Source of the DNA: Gnetum montanum
Taxonomy: Eukaryota > Streptophyta > Gnetopsida > Gnetales > Gnetaceae
Reading direction: 5' to 3'
Assembly (NCBI GenBank): GCA_015680685.1
Contig: MNCI01027502.1
Span: forward strand, 343,559-407,558
DNA: 64,000 nt
Shown: in pieces, positions 10,448 through 23,100 of the stretch
Numbering within the stretch: the first letter of the stretch is position 1
How the letters are laid out: every line of letters begins with the position of its first letter
The notes under the pieces: model-generated
The model's database searches: none
The model's input: the letters and a program-made list of their open reading frames with translations, nothing else
What the model was told of the DNA's origin: nothing
Made by a program: the position numbers and the translations under genes

Positions 10448-13400
10448 CTAGGAGGCATCTAGAGGAGGAAATGGTGGATCATCATCACCCTTAACATTTG
10501 GGCCACCAATGTCTTCTAGTGCTTGAAATATAGCAACATAAAGACAATTAGTAATTAAATGATAAAGCTAATAACTTAAATCAAACCAAAATGATAAGAT
10601 AAAAAATAAGCCATTAAACATATGGGGAATCTAGCTTGATGACCTCTTGGGGAAGATGTTGAAGACTAGTCTCCAAACAATGGAGAATTTGGTCATCTAA
10701 CATGTTGGCCTAGTCAACATCCCCAAGATTAATACCCATGAGGATGTTTGTTGGGTCCACTCTAGTTCAATCAAGGAGGTCCCATGACATTGTGGCTATA
10801 GAAGTCTCACCTATAACTATGGATATCTTAACAGTAGAATATTTGGCCATTGTGAGAGTGCTTTCAAAAAGTTGGTAAGCATTCTTAGCCTAAATTCCTT
10901 CGATGAATAGCTTTCTCTTGCACTATTTAGTAGTCTCCTCCTCAAGGCACTTATGATATGTCTCCCAATCAACCTTGTACTTTATTTTATGATCCTTTTA
11001 TGTCTTGCTCCATTCTAGGACCCAGGCACAATAGTCTTTCCAATCCTTGCCTTTTTGGAAGATGAGATCCATCTACATCTATTTCTTTGCCATATCCCTA
11101 GAAAGTGCTACCTTGTCATGGATCATGTTCTAATGTCAGGCCCATGTGATCTCTTTGGTTCATAGGCTATCTAAGTCACCCACATGGGCTTCCATAAAAT
11201 CCTTGCAATCCTAAAGATCCCTAATTATCTTGGCTTACTATTTGGTCTCCTTCCTCAAGGTCATAACTTGCTCCCATATGGATTTATTGGACCGTTGGAA
11301 CTCCCATGAAGTGTTTGTACATGAAACTACAACATGAGTAGCAATTTCATATAATTTTAGGGATACATTCTAAACATTAGAGGAAAGATTCAGCAAGGAG
11401 TTGAATTCCATGTTGTGGATAGGATCCCATGCTACTGATGGCACTGAAAACAACACATAATCATAATTACAAAAATAAGCATGAACCATAAACAAACATG
11501 GCCATAACATAAATACAACCTATACTTGAAGATATCCAATACAATATAGCAAAATGACTAAGGAAAATACAACATAGTTCTTACTAATCTTAGGTGTAAC
11601 TGATCAATGATGTCCTTGGGAACTTCACACATGAACTCCATCTTGTCTAGAATTTCTACCCATGGTTTCATGTGAAACTTATGTGTAGGGGCCTCTACTC
11701 ATGGCTCAAGAACTACAATAAGCATAAAAATCATTGAAAAGTTAGAAAAAAAAAACAAACTTAAAACCATAGGATATTATGAGTAGCATTGAGGCATGTG
11801 CATACTTGGCTTCTCCTCTTTCTCCTTTGTGATGATGATGGGGTATGCACCTAGTAATGGCTCATCGAACAAGATGTCTGGGTCATCTAGATCAACATTG
11901 GCTAATGATTAAGCTTGGTGTTGCTATGAGAGTGCCTCCTCTACACACCTTTGTTTCTTCTCAATTGTGGCAATGAAACACCTCTTTATCTCCTCCATTA
12001 TGGTAGCTGCATACCTTTTCCTTTTTTCCTTAGTGGTAGCTTGGACTGCCATGTATTAATGCTTATCTATAATCATAACCCATAAAGCAAGTTAACATGC
12101 ATAGCCATAAAACATGGAACATAGCATAAATAAATATTAAAACATACTAAAACTTACTCATAACTGCCTAATGTGATTGGTTGAGCTTCAACTTAAGCTT
12201 CTATATCATGGATGGCTTCGATGTTGGTGGTGCTTTCTCTATGGGTCATTTCAATTTTTTCTTGGCTACCCCTTTATCCTTAGAGTGCAACTATCTAGTC
12301 CTCTTGATGTTCACTAGAACTATGAGGGGTGCATCCCCCATGCTTTCAAGGGAAGCACACTACTTACCATCAAAATCCTTGGTGGTAATAGATAATGAGT
12401 CACCCATCTCCTCTTGTGGTTTCTAGGCCTACATGGTAGTTGTAACAACATTAGGCATAGCATAAAAAATCATCCTTGCTCTCACCTTTCTTCTTCTTGT
12501 TTGACAAAGCTCATGTGGAGGTCTCTTAGCTTTCTTCTTCTTATTTGGCAAAGCTCATGTGGGGTCTTACCAGTAACACCCTTCTTCCTAACATTCTTGT
12601 AGGCTTCTCACCATCTATGTGTTGTTTCAATAGCTACACACTTCTTGTAAATAAGGTTAAACATATCAGTGTATTTATCAAACTCCCCTCTTAATTGCTC
12701 ATATACAATAGTTATGACCTTGGGGCCTTTGGTAAATACACATAAGGCAATTTGGGCCACTACCAAGGTTTGATCATTCCTAATCAAGCCTTGTTCATTA
12801 ACCTTATACCTACAATATGTGCATAAAATTGACAAGTTAAGAAAGGTGACCAAACTAGTAAATCCAAAAATGATAGAGAACTATATTAATCATGCTTACC
12901 CCTATAGTTGTTAAATGGTGCTAGGTGGGTTCTAAAATAGTGTGTGGATGCTATGTGCCACTATTAGAGTATTATTAGCATTATACTGAAAATACTCTAG
13001 TATGCTCCAAATCATCGACAAGTAACATGTGCCAACGGTGTCCCTAGTCTTTGCCAACTCTCCAACTACTCAAGTTTTAGGATCATTAGTTATGATCTTG
13101 ATATTCAATCTTGTAAACTTAGTAGCAAGGTTTCCACTATAATGACTACCACATATACAAAGAAGTATGACCATAGCATAATACTAAATTTCTGTAAGAT
13201 GTAGGCAAGGAATTCCCTTTCCCTTATTTAGAACCATAGTAAGCCTCGTTCTAGAACCAAGTGTGGGATAGGGGNAGGGGTGTGTGTTTGCCTTGGCCTG
13301 GTCGATATAGCATAAGATGACTACCAAATCAACCACAATCAAGATGGGATTTAGTAGGGCCTTGCATGAAAAATCAAAACACTATTAGGATCATGTTTCA

Positions 13401-14696
13401 ACACTTAGAATTTCTTAAATAATTTTACCGAACATCCTAGTTGGGGGTGGTGAAATTAGCCCCTGTAAAAAAGGTATAAGATGTTGACTAAAATTGATTG
13501 AAAAGTTTAAAATTAACATTTTTACAACCTTTTTAGCCTTTATACATCATAGCAAAAACTTCATGACCAAAATTATGCCTTAGTTTGAAACAACATATAC
13601 ATAGAAAAGCCTCCAAAACCTAGAAAATGGTCATAAGGAGATGCTTACTAAAAATGGTAAAACATTTTTAGTAACAGTAAAAAAAATTTAGAATATTTCC
13701 AACATCCTTATGAATCCACAAGAGCATGAGACATTGACAAGAAAAATTTCTAAATATGTCAACATTGCCCATCTCCAAGGGGTAAAATTGATACAGCCAT
13801 AACAAAGCCTAATGTACACAACCTTAATGAAAAATTCATTAAAATTTTGGTTTAATCCCACTTTCATTGATTTTACCATTGAAGAAATATTTAAATCATA
13901 AAATTTGTAGCCTTAACTAGAAAAAGCCAAAATACATAGTAGTTTTTACCTAAAACCTAACTCAATTTACATGATCATAGTCGTTACCAGAAACCCTCTT
14001 TCATGCAGGGTTGGTAAAAAATTCACGAAAAATTTGTTTTAACTCCAAACAGAGTGATTACACCACCATTTGAAAACTTAAATCAATCCGTACATACCAA
14101 TATTTCATAAAAACTCAAAAACCCTTCCTTTTCTCTAGAAAAAAATTTCTAAAATTTTATGAAAATCTAAAAATGGCACAATTCACAACTGCATAATGTA
14201 ACCAAATTGGCTAGATTTTCCTTGTTATAACTTGGAATTGAATGAAATAAAAACAAAAAAACCATAACTTTTAACAATTTGTAGCTGATTTCTTAGAAAA
14301 AGAATTCAAAAGTATACCTGCTTTTTTTGCCAAAATTGATAAAAATTTAGTATAAAACACCAAAAACTAATTTTAAAACCTAATCAAATGAAGCCAAAAT
14401 AATCAAAAAACCATAGATCCATGTAAAAAACATCAAAATAAGGGATGGAATTTTGTCAAAGTTTAATTTTAGCACACACAAAATCCTAGATTTGAAAAAA
14501 ATGGCCCTATTCCAAACTAGAAAAAACATCAAAAAATAGCTAGAAAACAAACAAAATAGTTAGCAATGGCATACCTTGGGATTTTAGAATGTGAAATCTA
14601 AATGATAATAATTTTAGGTAGGTGGAAGATGCCATGGACCACTACATCTACCTCTTTAATCACTGGATTCTTACTTTTGCTACCTCTTTTCTTCAT
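10448..14696 (-). pseudogene. Antisense FCP1-like accessory gene, copy E
   Basis: Minus-strand gene inside the + strand element. A plausible start is at 14696 (MKKRGSKSKNPVIKE). The FCP1-like exon (about 13330-12905) holds VVILCYID, then ELLAYILQKFSIMLWSYF, then NANNTLIVAHSI and a NPPSTI segment. It is followed by YKVNEQGLIRNDQTLVVAQI (about 12810), SLSITTKDF (about 12395), a basic helix MAVQATTKEKRKR (about 12052), WVEILDKMEFMCEVPKDIID (about 11660), a helical exon with DLIFQKGKDWKDY (about 11060) and ILMGINLGDVD (about 10740). The last exon starts after CACTAG near 10521 and ends DAS-stop at 10448. Each block has a partner in the same order in copy D. Stops are frequent. Biochemical role is unknown. 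Confidence 0.65.
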
Positions 14697-15149
14697 GGTT
14701 TTAGTAATCTACACTAGAGAAGCTTGAAGATTAAGAGGGTGGAAGCTTCAACACTACTTGAGAGGAGATCTGTAGCACCCATGATGAGAATGAGAAGTTA
14801 TTTGAAGTAAAAACCTTAACCAAAGCTTTACTCCAATGTGCTATGTGATGTAATGAAAGTTGTGTGTATGATTTTTGCAAGATTTGACATAAAACCCATA
14901 TCCAAAATGTAAACATCTTCTTTCATACCCCATTACCAATTTAGTGCACTAAAACTCATGGTGGACTGAAGTGTGAAGGGAGGATAGGCTTACCAATGTT
15001 GGGACTCATGGGAGATAACAACAAGTTCAAATTTTTGAATTTCTTGTTGTGGGCCCCCCTTATGCCTTCCATGCATGGTGTTCCAAGCTTGGAAACCTCA
15101 ACAATGTTGGAGTTTTGACTTCTTGGAACATCCAAATCATTCTTCAATC

Positions 15150-17650
15150 TTATCCCCCCCTACATCCATGCTACCCAACATGGATCTAGCATGGTTTCCA
15201 TTCCCTTGGCCACCTAACCTTACTTATTGCCATTTTTGGTAGCTGCCATCAATATACATGAATCCTAGACCTCAGTAGGGGGTAAGATCTTGGTAAAGCT
15301 TGACACTTTGGGTATCCATGCTGAGACAATGCTACCCATTGTGGCTCCAATGTTGCTAAAGTGGGGTAACATCCATACTCATCCTTTGGTGCTCATCAAG
15401 CCCTAATTTGACCCCTGGATGGGTCCACATAGCCACAAACCCCTTCGACCATCCCTGACAACTCTAAGACCTTTCCAAACCTAGTTGAATGTAGACAAGA
15501 ATTTTAGATGTGATTAATCTACATTGATGAGAGATCTATCCTTGTTGCCTAGCATGGATCAAGTGTTTATGGGTGGGGATGACCTTAAATTACCAAAATT
15601 CACCACCTACTTTCCATATTTTGACTCTAACACCCCTTGTTAGCTTCTAGTAACATAGATTGGCAAAAAATAACTTAGTTTTTGCATATAAACACCTTTT
15701 CCACACTAGTGAACCCTCCATACATGTTTCTTAGCATAGATCCAACATGGATGCCCTAAGAGTATGCTAAAAATAAGTTTCCATAGCCTTAAATGACCAT
15801 AAAATGCACTCCAATAGCATAAATGTCCTTCCATGGTATTTGTTACTCAATAGTTATCATGATTTAACCTGATTTTTGCATAAGAAAATTTCCCCATGCT
15901 AGTGAACCCCCATCCACATTGGCTAGTGTGGATCTAGTGTGGGCACCATGGGGGTATGCCAAAAAATCTATTTTGTAGCAAAAAATGACCTTGAAACCTT
16001 CCCTAGTGACCTTATGACCCTTTTGAAGCCTTACAAATGCTTTAGATGCCAAAAAATTGATTAGAAATGTAGAAAGCTATCACCCCACTCTAATCCACAC
16101 TAGAACCACACTTCCCAGCATGGACAAAAGGGGGATGACTACATGAGACACCAAGGCACCTTCAAATTGGTGGATTTTGACACTAAACCTTGACCCTCAA
16201 TCCATGTAGTCCTAACAGCTTTGAAACCCTATCAAATCATACTAAAAGTGGCCAAAAAATTGAATCCAAGTGGAGCCACATTAGAAGGGGGTGGGGGTGG
16301 GGGAAGGAGGTGGGGGAAGAGGGGTATGGCCAAAACTCTCACAATTTGCACTGAAATTAACATGTGTTGAGTTCCTTATCCTCTTGGAGACTTTGGTAGC
16401 CAACGCTTGATAAAATACACTTTATTTCATTATCACTCTTACTTCCACACTAGTAACCCCACTCATTCATGCTAGTCACCATGGATCTAGCATGGATACT
16501 AAGGGGATAACCCATGGAAGGCTCATAAACACCTCAAAATAACATCAAATGACCTTGCATGCACCTTAGAATCCTACTAGCACCTCTTGGAGCCCTTAGA
16601 CTTTACTAAACTAATGAAAAATAGCGAAAATCTAATCCCCTTAGATCCTTGATGCTAGCTAGTGTGGACCTGGTGTGAATCCAAGTGGGTAGCCTCCAAA
16701 ACCATAAAAGCCCTCAAAATTGCTAAATATTGACTTTAAACCCTAATGCCTGACAATGGCAGCCTCAGGAGCTGACATGCATGGTAAATTTATTGACAAA
16801 TGAGCCTAGATCCAACATTTTTGATTTTTCCACACTAGGGAAGGCCTAATCCATGCTTAGCAATGTGGATCTAGTGTGGATGAGCTACCTTTCCACTTTT
16901 GGCAATAGATCAACACCCCTAGAGACTAAAAACCTACATTAGTAAAGCCTATAACCTTCCAGCCTTGAGTTTGCACTAGATTGACCTTGTTTTTAACATT
17001 GAAACATACTAAGATCCCTCATCCATACTAGATCCACACTACCTAATGTGGATGAGGGTGGGGGGTGGAGGAAGCGGGATAACCATGCACGGCCTTAAAA
17101 AGCCATCCAACCTAGCTAGATTTGACTAAAAACTAGAGAAATAATTATTTCCAACCTTAGAAACCTGAAAAATTGGTTGCTTTTCTCTTGAAACCATCCC
17201 AATATAAAAAAGAAAGAGCACTCCCATTCATCCATGCTAGATCCATGCTAGCTAGCATGGACCCAAAATGGATATTGCCTTCAACATTATTTAATGCCTA
17301 AAACCATTTCAAAATAGTCTTAAAACTTAGTTTGGGAGTGCACAACTACAGAAACTTAGCTTCATATATAAATTTGACCTTGTTTGACCTTCTTAGAGTC
17401 TATATCTACATCATCCACACTAAGCCATCTCACATTCACATTGACTAGTGTGGAGATAGGGGGATATAACTTTAAAACCTAGTTTTTGGCCTTTTTGACC
17501 TTCAAAATGATCAATTTTGATAGATCTAGCCTTGTGCTATTCTAGTAAGCCTTTGGAATTACAATTCTAACCATCTAGATGCCATGGAATCCATTTCATT
17601 AGTATCTAGGCTAGGACCACACTAACTAGCATGGATCTAGCATGAGTGGC
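15150..17650. repeat. About 14-unit tandem array, period near 190 bp
   Basis: Each unit contains a partly palindromic core such as CATGCTAG...CATGGATCTAGCATGG or its GTGTGG variant, at about 15155, 15545, 15730, 15915, 16095, 16475, 16655, 16850, 17030, 17235, 17430 and 17615. Spacers carry TTGACCTT and AAAACC-type sequence. It lies upstream of the antisense gene start, matching the array at 59780-61240 in copy B and the palindrome array at 36145-36500 in copy D. Confidence 0.75.
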
Positions 17651-17787
17651 ACTTTTAGGCTTCAATAAGGATTTCTAGGGGTTGAAATTGATGCCAACAG
17701 TAGCCTATCTCCTTCCCTAGTCCATTGAGCTAATGCAAGTCAACATGAGCCTAGAAAATCACCTGTATGTCCTATCCATGTTGGGGA

Positions 17788-19361
17788 TCATGTCCTATTC
17801 ACCAACTCTTCGAGTGGTGACTCATCCTCCTCATCATAGAATTTCACTCCCTTCTTGCGAAGGGAGGGATTGCAATTGTATTCCTCCGCACTTTCTCTTT
17901 TACGTAGCTCACCCTCTTCTTGCGCTACTTGTTCCAACAAAACTTCAACTTCATTGGCTCTTAATTGGGAGAGTCTCCCTTGGGCGTAAGTCCCAAGAGT
18001 TCTTCTCGTTTCATTTCGTAGCCCATCCACGAGGTGGCGAAGTTGATCACATTTAGTGTACCCATGGCCCGGGCAACGATGTAGCAGTGTATAATAATGA
18101 GCCATGGCAGCATCCAAGGATTCATAAGCTCCTTGTTTCCAGCCTTGGATCTGCTTACGCAAATTGGACACTCTAGAGTACGTCTGATATTTGTTGTTGA
18201 ATAATTCAAGCATCGTACTCCACCTCCTGATGGTTTCTGGTTCTAAGGACCGGTACCAGCTCTCTGCTTCTTTTGTGAGTGTCCTTGGGAACAACTTGAG
18301 TTTCTACCACTCATTATCTATGTTCTGCAAGGCACAGGCATCGTGGAATGCCTGTAAATGATGCTGAGGATCAGCGTTGTATCCCCCTTCAAAACGTTGG
18401 ATATTATTTATGTCTAAACGCTTGATCCTACTATCCTTTAAATGCCTTTGGGAATCCTAACTGCCTCTCTAATATCAAGCATGCTTCAGGTTGCGAATAT
18501 GGGTTCATCACGATCATCTCTTTCATGACGTCTGTGATGTCTACATGGTGGTTCCCTATTCTCCCTACGTGCTTGCCCTTGTCGTAACTCCTCTCGACCT
18601 TCCTATCGAGGCATTTCATCTCTTTTACCTTTACTCTCCGCATTATGCTCTTGGTGGCTATGCCCAAATGTGGAAGGAGAGGGTGAATGATGAGATGAAG
18701 GAGAAGAAGAAGGGGATCCATCACCATGGTGATGTTTCTTACCTTCTCTTCGACTGCTTTGGTCCCGATCATTGTGACGATCCAAGTGTCTGTCATTAGT
18801 GTGAGTAGTTGTTCCTGTTGTGAACAGTTGGTGATCATGGGGATCAGAGCCTGGAATATGTATCGTTGTTCTAAGGCCCTGATGCTTTACCTCTTCACCA
18901 GAGTGAGGAGGAGGAACATCATTTTCTAAGAAACCCATTATGAGGGGTTCCTCGTCTCCTATTTCACTAATGATGTGGGGAACCTTGCCCTTCAACAATG
19001 AATGTTGGCTCTCCTGCCTTGCATCCCGAATACGTTGGGCATTTGTGGGATGATAATCCCTTGTGCGATATATTCCAGCAACGTATTCAGTGAATAAGTC
19101 CTGCATGCCAATCTGTGCCAATTCACGGAGAAGCATGTTCGGGATGGATCGATCTGGTGGCAAAACTATATTACCAACCGAATCTCTCCAGCGCAACTAT
19201 TCGTCCTGATGGAGGGTAAAAGTTTAATCAGGGATATACTCATCGAGATGAGTATAAGTTATCGAATACTTTTTAGGACTTAGCTGATATGGGTTATGCG
19301 TATGATCCTGACTTTCTCCTGTATTGTCCTTAGGTGAGTTGATTGCATGAGAAGAAGCCAT
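17788..19361 (-). pseudogene. gag: gag of young family 2 element (nearly open)
   Basis: Start codon at 19361 (MASSHAINSPKDN). The frame has a few stops (near 19225, 19195, 18600 and 18498) and at least one frameshift near 18440. After a disordered H/S/D-rich stretch (THTNDRHLDRHNDRDQSSRR), the capsid core follows: DPQHHLQAFHDACALQN, then LFPRTLTKEAESWYRSLEPE and LFNNKYQTYSRVSNLRKQI. These match the Retrotrans_gag fold of Athila-like elements (LKLFP.TL...A..WY.SL). The C-terminal part is helical (VEVLLEQVAQEEGELRKRE). The 168-residue core is uninterrupted. The element at 51236 encodes the same protein in decayed form. Confidence 0.85.
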
Positions 19362-19490
19362 TTCTAATGGTGTGCTAATTTTCACTATTATTTATGTTCT
19401 GAATTAACTGATTAACCCCAAGGTGTTTTTTGGGCTCACAACGATGTGAGTGATATCCCTTATGTTCAATTAGTGAAAAAAAACACTTAG

Positions 19491-19508
19491 TCCCCGGCAA
19501 CGGCGCCA
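19491..19508 (-). promoter_or_regulatory. Primer binding site, tRNA-Asp type
   Basis: On the minus strand TGGCGCCGTTGCCGGGGA, an exact complement to the 3' end of plant tRNA-Asp (established knowledge). It starts one base after the LTR end at 19510. It would prime minus-strand DNA synthesis. Confidence 0.92.
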
Positions 19509-19509
19509 A

Positions 19510-19782
19510 TGATGAGTGGCGAGGTACCCCTAGACTCAACCATATGAATATGAGCATGCACGCACGATTCGGTCGAACTCCGCAGACTAAATGCCTTAAC
19601 ACCACAAGAAACACTTGGGGTTAATCGTTCGTTGTCTTCCCAGGCTTGCTTGTAAGTGTCACAGTGTATGGTTAATCAAGTCTAAGGTATGTGATTTTTT
19701 TGGTATTTCAGTTTTATCTCCTAAGCTATGAGGGAAAAGGGTTGAGAAACTAAGCTAACTCTAACTAATGTCCTAAGTCTAA
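19510..19782 (-). mobile_element. 5' LTR of young family 2 element (visible part)
   Basis: On the + strand it starts TGATGAGTGGCGAGG, so the minus-strand LTR ends in CTCATCA. It aligns almost base for base with 63700-64000 (GTCGAACTCCGCAGAC, CACTTGGGGTTAATCGTTC and others). It runs into the assembly gap at 19783, and its outer end is not visible. Confidence 0.88.
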
Positions 19783-20208
19783 NNNNNNNNNNNNNNNNNN
19801 NNNNNNNNNNNNNNNNNNNNNNNNNNNNNNNNNNNNNNNNNNNNNNNNNNNNNNNNNNNNNNNNNNNNNNNNNNNNNNNNNNNNNNNNNNNNNNNNNNNN
19901 NNNNNNNNNNNNNNNNNNNNNNNNNNNNNNNNNNNNNNNNNNNNNNNNNNNNNNNNNNNNNNNNNNNNNNNNNNNNNNNNNNNNNNNNNNNNNNNNNNNN
20001 NNNNNNNNNNNNNNNNNNNNNNNNNNNNNNNNNNNNNNNNNNNNNNNNNNNNNNNNNNNNNNNNNNNNNNNNNNNNNNNNNNNNNNNNNNNNNNNNNNNN
20101 NNNNNNNNNNNNNNNNNNNNNNNNNNNNNNNNNNNNNNNNNNNNNNNNNNNNNNNNNNNNNNNNNNNNNNNNNNNNNNNNNNNNNNNNNNNNNNNNNNNN
20201 NNNNNNNN
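19783..20208. other. Assembly gap (426 N)
   Basis: Run of N. It probably hides the rest of the young LTR. Open frames that cross it are artefacts. Isolated single N are also at 13275 and 24131. Confidence 0.99.
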
Positions 20209-20274
20209 ATCGCGGCACAGTGCATGTCGCGTCTCATCAGCGGGGTTTGACCTTCCTTCATCACCATTTGACAC

Positions 20275-20340
20275 TATGTAACCATGGTTCACTAAGGCCT
20301 AAAATTGGCATCATGGCCTACCAAGGCCTAAAATTATCAA
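20275..20340 (+). repeat. Short repeats before RT, copy E
   Basis: Two or three units with an AAGGCCTAAAATTGGCATCA core, the diverged TTAAACTAG-type repeat. They mark the return to copy E sequence after the nested element. Confidence 0.6.
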
Positions 20341-20599
20341 GATTATAGCCTTCATTGATTATTTTTTGGTCTTATTCTCATATTTATCAAACCTTTGTTT
20401 GGCCTTTGTCTCACCTGGTTTGCCTATTGTTACCTCCTTATAGTCTTGGAAGACCTTGTTTGCATCATATCCAACATTAGAATAGCATGTTTTTGCATGA
20501 TTTCATAGCATTTTGACATTATTTATGCACTTTTATTAAGGTGCCACTTAATGTGCTTATGGTTGACATGCAAGATTGAAGTATGTGTACTTGGGAGTA

Positions 20600-21905
20600 G
20601 ATCAATTTGCCTTTGAGCCTAAGTTGACCTCATGATGATGTTGAATGGTGTATCAACCTTGATTGCATAGATCTTGAGCCTAAGAGTCTTGTTAACCACA
20701 TAGCCTCTATAAAGAAACCTATAGAATGGCCTAAAAACCTAGTTAAGACCCTTGACCTAGAGGCTAGCAACATTTTAGAAGACTCTCTAGTTGAGGTTCC
20801 TATCATGACACACATTGGTGATGAGAGAATGTCAAAATTAAGTTCCTCATTGGAACTTTAATAGGCTCAAGACATCACCAAGGTCCTACAAGATAACATT
20901 AAGGTGTTTACCTATTCAAATGAAGATATGCTAGGTCTAGACCAACATTTAGTCCAACACAACATCATACTTGATCCTAGCATTAAACTAGTTAAGAAAA
21001 ATATTTCCAAGATTAGACTTGATTTGGCCTTGGTAGTTCGTGAAGAGATCATAAAGCTATACCAAGCTAGTTTCATTAGAGCTATTGATTATGTAGAATA
21101 GGTATCATTTATAGTGGTAGCCATTAAGAAAAATGGAAGTATTCATATTTTCATAGATTTTTGAGACCCAATTAAGGCAACCATCAAGGATGATTTTCCT
21201 TTACCTGGTATTAATCAACTTATCAATAGTACTATTGGACATGCCTTATTATCCTTTATGAGCTTAGGCTCAATCCCAAGAATTATGTTTTTAGTGTTAA
21301 GATCAGTAAGATGCTTAGATTTGTAGTATCTAAAATAGGAATTTGTGTTGATCCTAATAAGGTTAAGTCCATATCCAACTTGGTAGTACCAACTAACCTT
21401 AAGGAGCTTTGGGGATTGCAAGGAAGATTACAATTTATTTGGAGGTTTATTACTAGGCTTATAGATAAGTTACAATCCATGCAACACTTGCTTAAGAAAG
21501 GAGTTCACTATGAGTGGATGGCTTAATGCAAAGAAGCCTTTGAAAACCTTAAGCAAGAGTTGGCACAACTACCAACAGTCTATCCTTTATAAGAGGATAA
21601 ATCATTTTACATCTACCTTGCTATCTCTAACACATATACTACCTCTCTACTCTATTAGAAATGTGATAGAGCAGATGTGATAGTCTATTACCTGAGCCAT
21701 TCATTAGTTATCCATGAGACCTAATACATTGAAGTGGAGAAGTATTGTCTAGCATTGTTCTTCTCATTGAGGAATTGAAGGTATGACCTCTTCAGAAGAT
21801 AGGTCAATGTCATTTGCAAAGATAACATGCTTAGATCCATAACAAGCAACGTCTATGAGAGTAGTTGTATAGCCCAATGGAATGCTATAACAATAGAGGT
21901 TAACC
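20600..21905 (+). pseudogene. pol: Reverse transcriptase and RNase H remnant, copy E
   Basis: The pre-RT segment (about 20640-20930) is followed by FTYSNEDMLGLDQHLVQHNI and VVREEIIKLYQASFIRAI, then an IKKNGSIHIFIDF segment and DDFPLPGINQLI. These match the N-terminal half of Ty3/gypsy RT. The YxDD catalytic block is missing: the sequence jumps near 21255-21300 to FVVSKIGICVDPNKVKSISN, the thumb/connection part. RNase H follows (about 21540-21890) with a YYLSHSLV...YIEVEKY segment. Stops are scattered throughout. Copy B keeps the missing YVDD block, which proves an internal deletion here. Confidence 0.82.
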
Positions 21906-22615
21906 TTCATTATGTCTCTTGGTCGCAATAAAAGGGCAAGCTATAGTCATATAACTCATATTTCACCCATTGATAACCAATCAACCATAGATCTTGAGTT
22001 CCTTGATGAACATGTCAACACCATTAGCCAAGTGCCCGAGGGTGATGAAGCAATCATGCACTTTGATAGAGCTTCAACTACCCATGGGGCCAGTGTTGCT
22101 ACAATTATAACCTTCTCTTATGATGAAATCTGATCCTTCACCTATTTTTTTGAATTTTCAGGTACTAATAATATAGCAAATTATGAGGGATTAATTAGAG
22201 GGATGATGGTAGCTTGTGACCTAGGAATCAAGTGTTTAACAATAAAGGACAATTCATAACTTGTGGTTAACCAAGTAACTAAGGTTTATGCATGCAAGGT
22301 CAACCATTTAAAACCTTATTGTGACTTAGGAAAGAAATTGTAACAACAATTTATATATGTTGATATGCAACATATACCCTAAGATGAGAATGTTATAGCT
22401 GATACAATTACAATGCTAGACCTTAGTGTGACACCAGATGTGTTTAGAAAGTTGTCCATCATGACTATGGATTGTGCCATATGCATTACATGTATCATTG
22501 AGGATACCTTTGTGGTTGTAGTTCATACTACTCCTACACGGAAGTCGTATGATGATATCAAATTTTACCTTATGCATGGTGAACCTTCACAAGACCTAAC
22601 TACTACTTAAAAGGA
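21906..22615 (+). pseudogene. Second RNase H (aRH-type) domain, copy E
   Basis: An additional RNase H of the type found in the Tat/Ogre group of Ty3/gypsy (established knowledge). It contains IDLEFLDEHVNTISQVPEGD, then IMHFDRASTTHGASVATIIT with one catalytic-type Asp, a YEGLIRGMMVACDLGIKCL segment, and a DEN..ADTITMLDL segment near 22385-22425. The gene lies between RNase H and integrase, as in copies D and B. A stop at 22132 and others break it. Confidence 0.75.
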
Positions 22616-23100
22616 TGATGTATGTAAAAAATCAAAATAGTATGTCATCATAGGTGATAAAAAATTATGTTGATGGTCCTACAATGACATATTATTAGTA
22701 TGCTTAGGTAAAACCAAAGCTTGAATAGTCCTTGATCAAGTTCACAAAGGTGTTTATGGGGAACATATAAGACCCAGATCCATGGCCACCAAGATTAGAT
22801 GATTAGGCTACTACTAGCCCTATATGAAAAGTGATTGCTTACAGAAGGTTAAGAATTTTGGCACATGTTAATGGCATAGCAATATCATACATGTACTACT
22901 ATCTAGGCTGCATATTACTCAAATAGCTTGGCCATTTTGATAGCGAGGGTTGGATATCATTGGATCTATAATGCCTAAGTTTTTTGCAAGGCATAGTTTC
23001 ATCATCACTAAAACCAAATACTTTACAAAGTGAGTTGTGCTTTCAAGATGAGGCCTAAAGTCATCATGAAGGTACAACTCATTATGGCAGCAACTCACCA
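22616..23100 (+). pseudogene. Integrase remnant, copy E
   Basis: Contains the start of the integrase core at about 22915-23040: ITQIAWPF, then RGLDIIGSIMPKF with the first catalytic Asp, then SFIITKTKYFTK. Homology stops near 23060. The second Asp, the Glu and the C-terminal domain are missing. Sequence before the core is too decayed to show the zinc-binding residues. Confidence 0.72.

Larger units (their letters stand above)
17780..20208 (-). mobile_element. Young family 2 gag element, truncated, nested in copy E
   Basis: On the minus strand the visible order is LTR (from 19510 rightward into the gap), an exact tRNA-Asp primer site (19508-19491), leader, and gag (19361-17788). No pol and no 3' LTR are present; homology to the related element at 51236 onward stops near 17780, so the left part was deleted. 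The LTR matches 63700-64000 closely. CpGs are retained and stops are few compared with its host, so it is younger. The right end is hidden by or just past the assembly gap. Confidence 0.8.

Noticed and set aside
18491-18799. 102-residue + strand open frame and a 107-residue one at 17733-18056
   Set aside because: Both lie opposite the real gag frame of the young element; they are shadows of its codon use.
19721-20292. Three long minus-strand open frames crossing the N run
   Set aside because: They are open only because N gives no stop; no real protein is supported.
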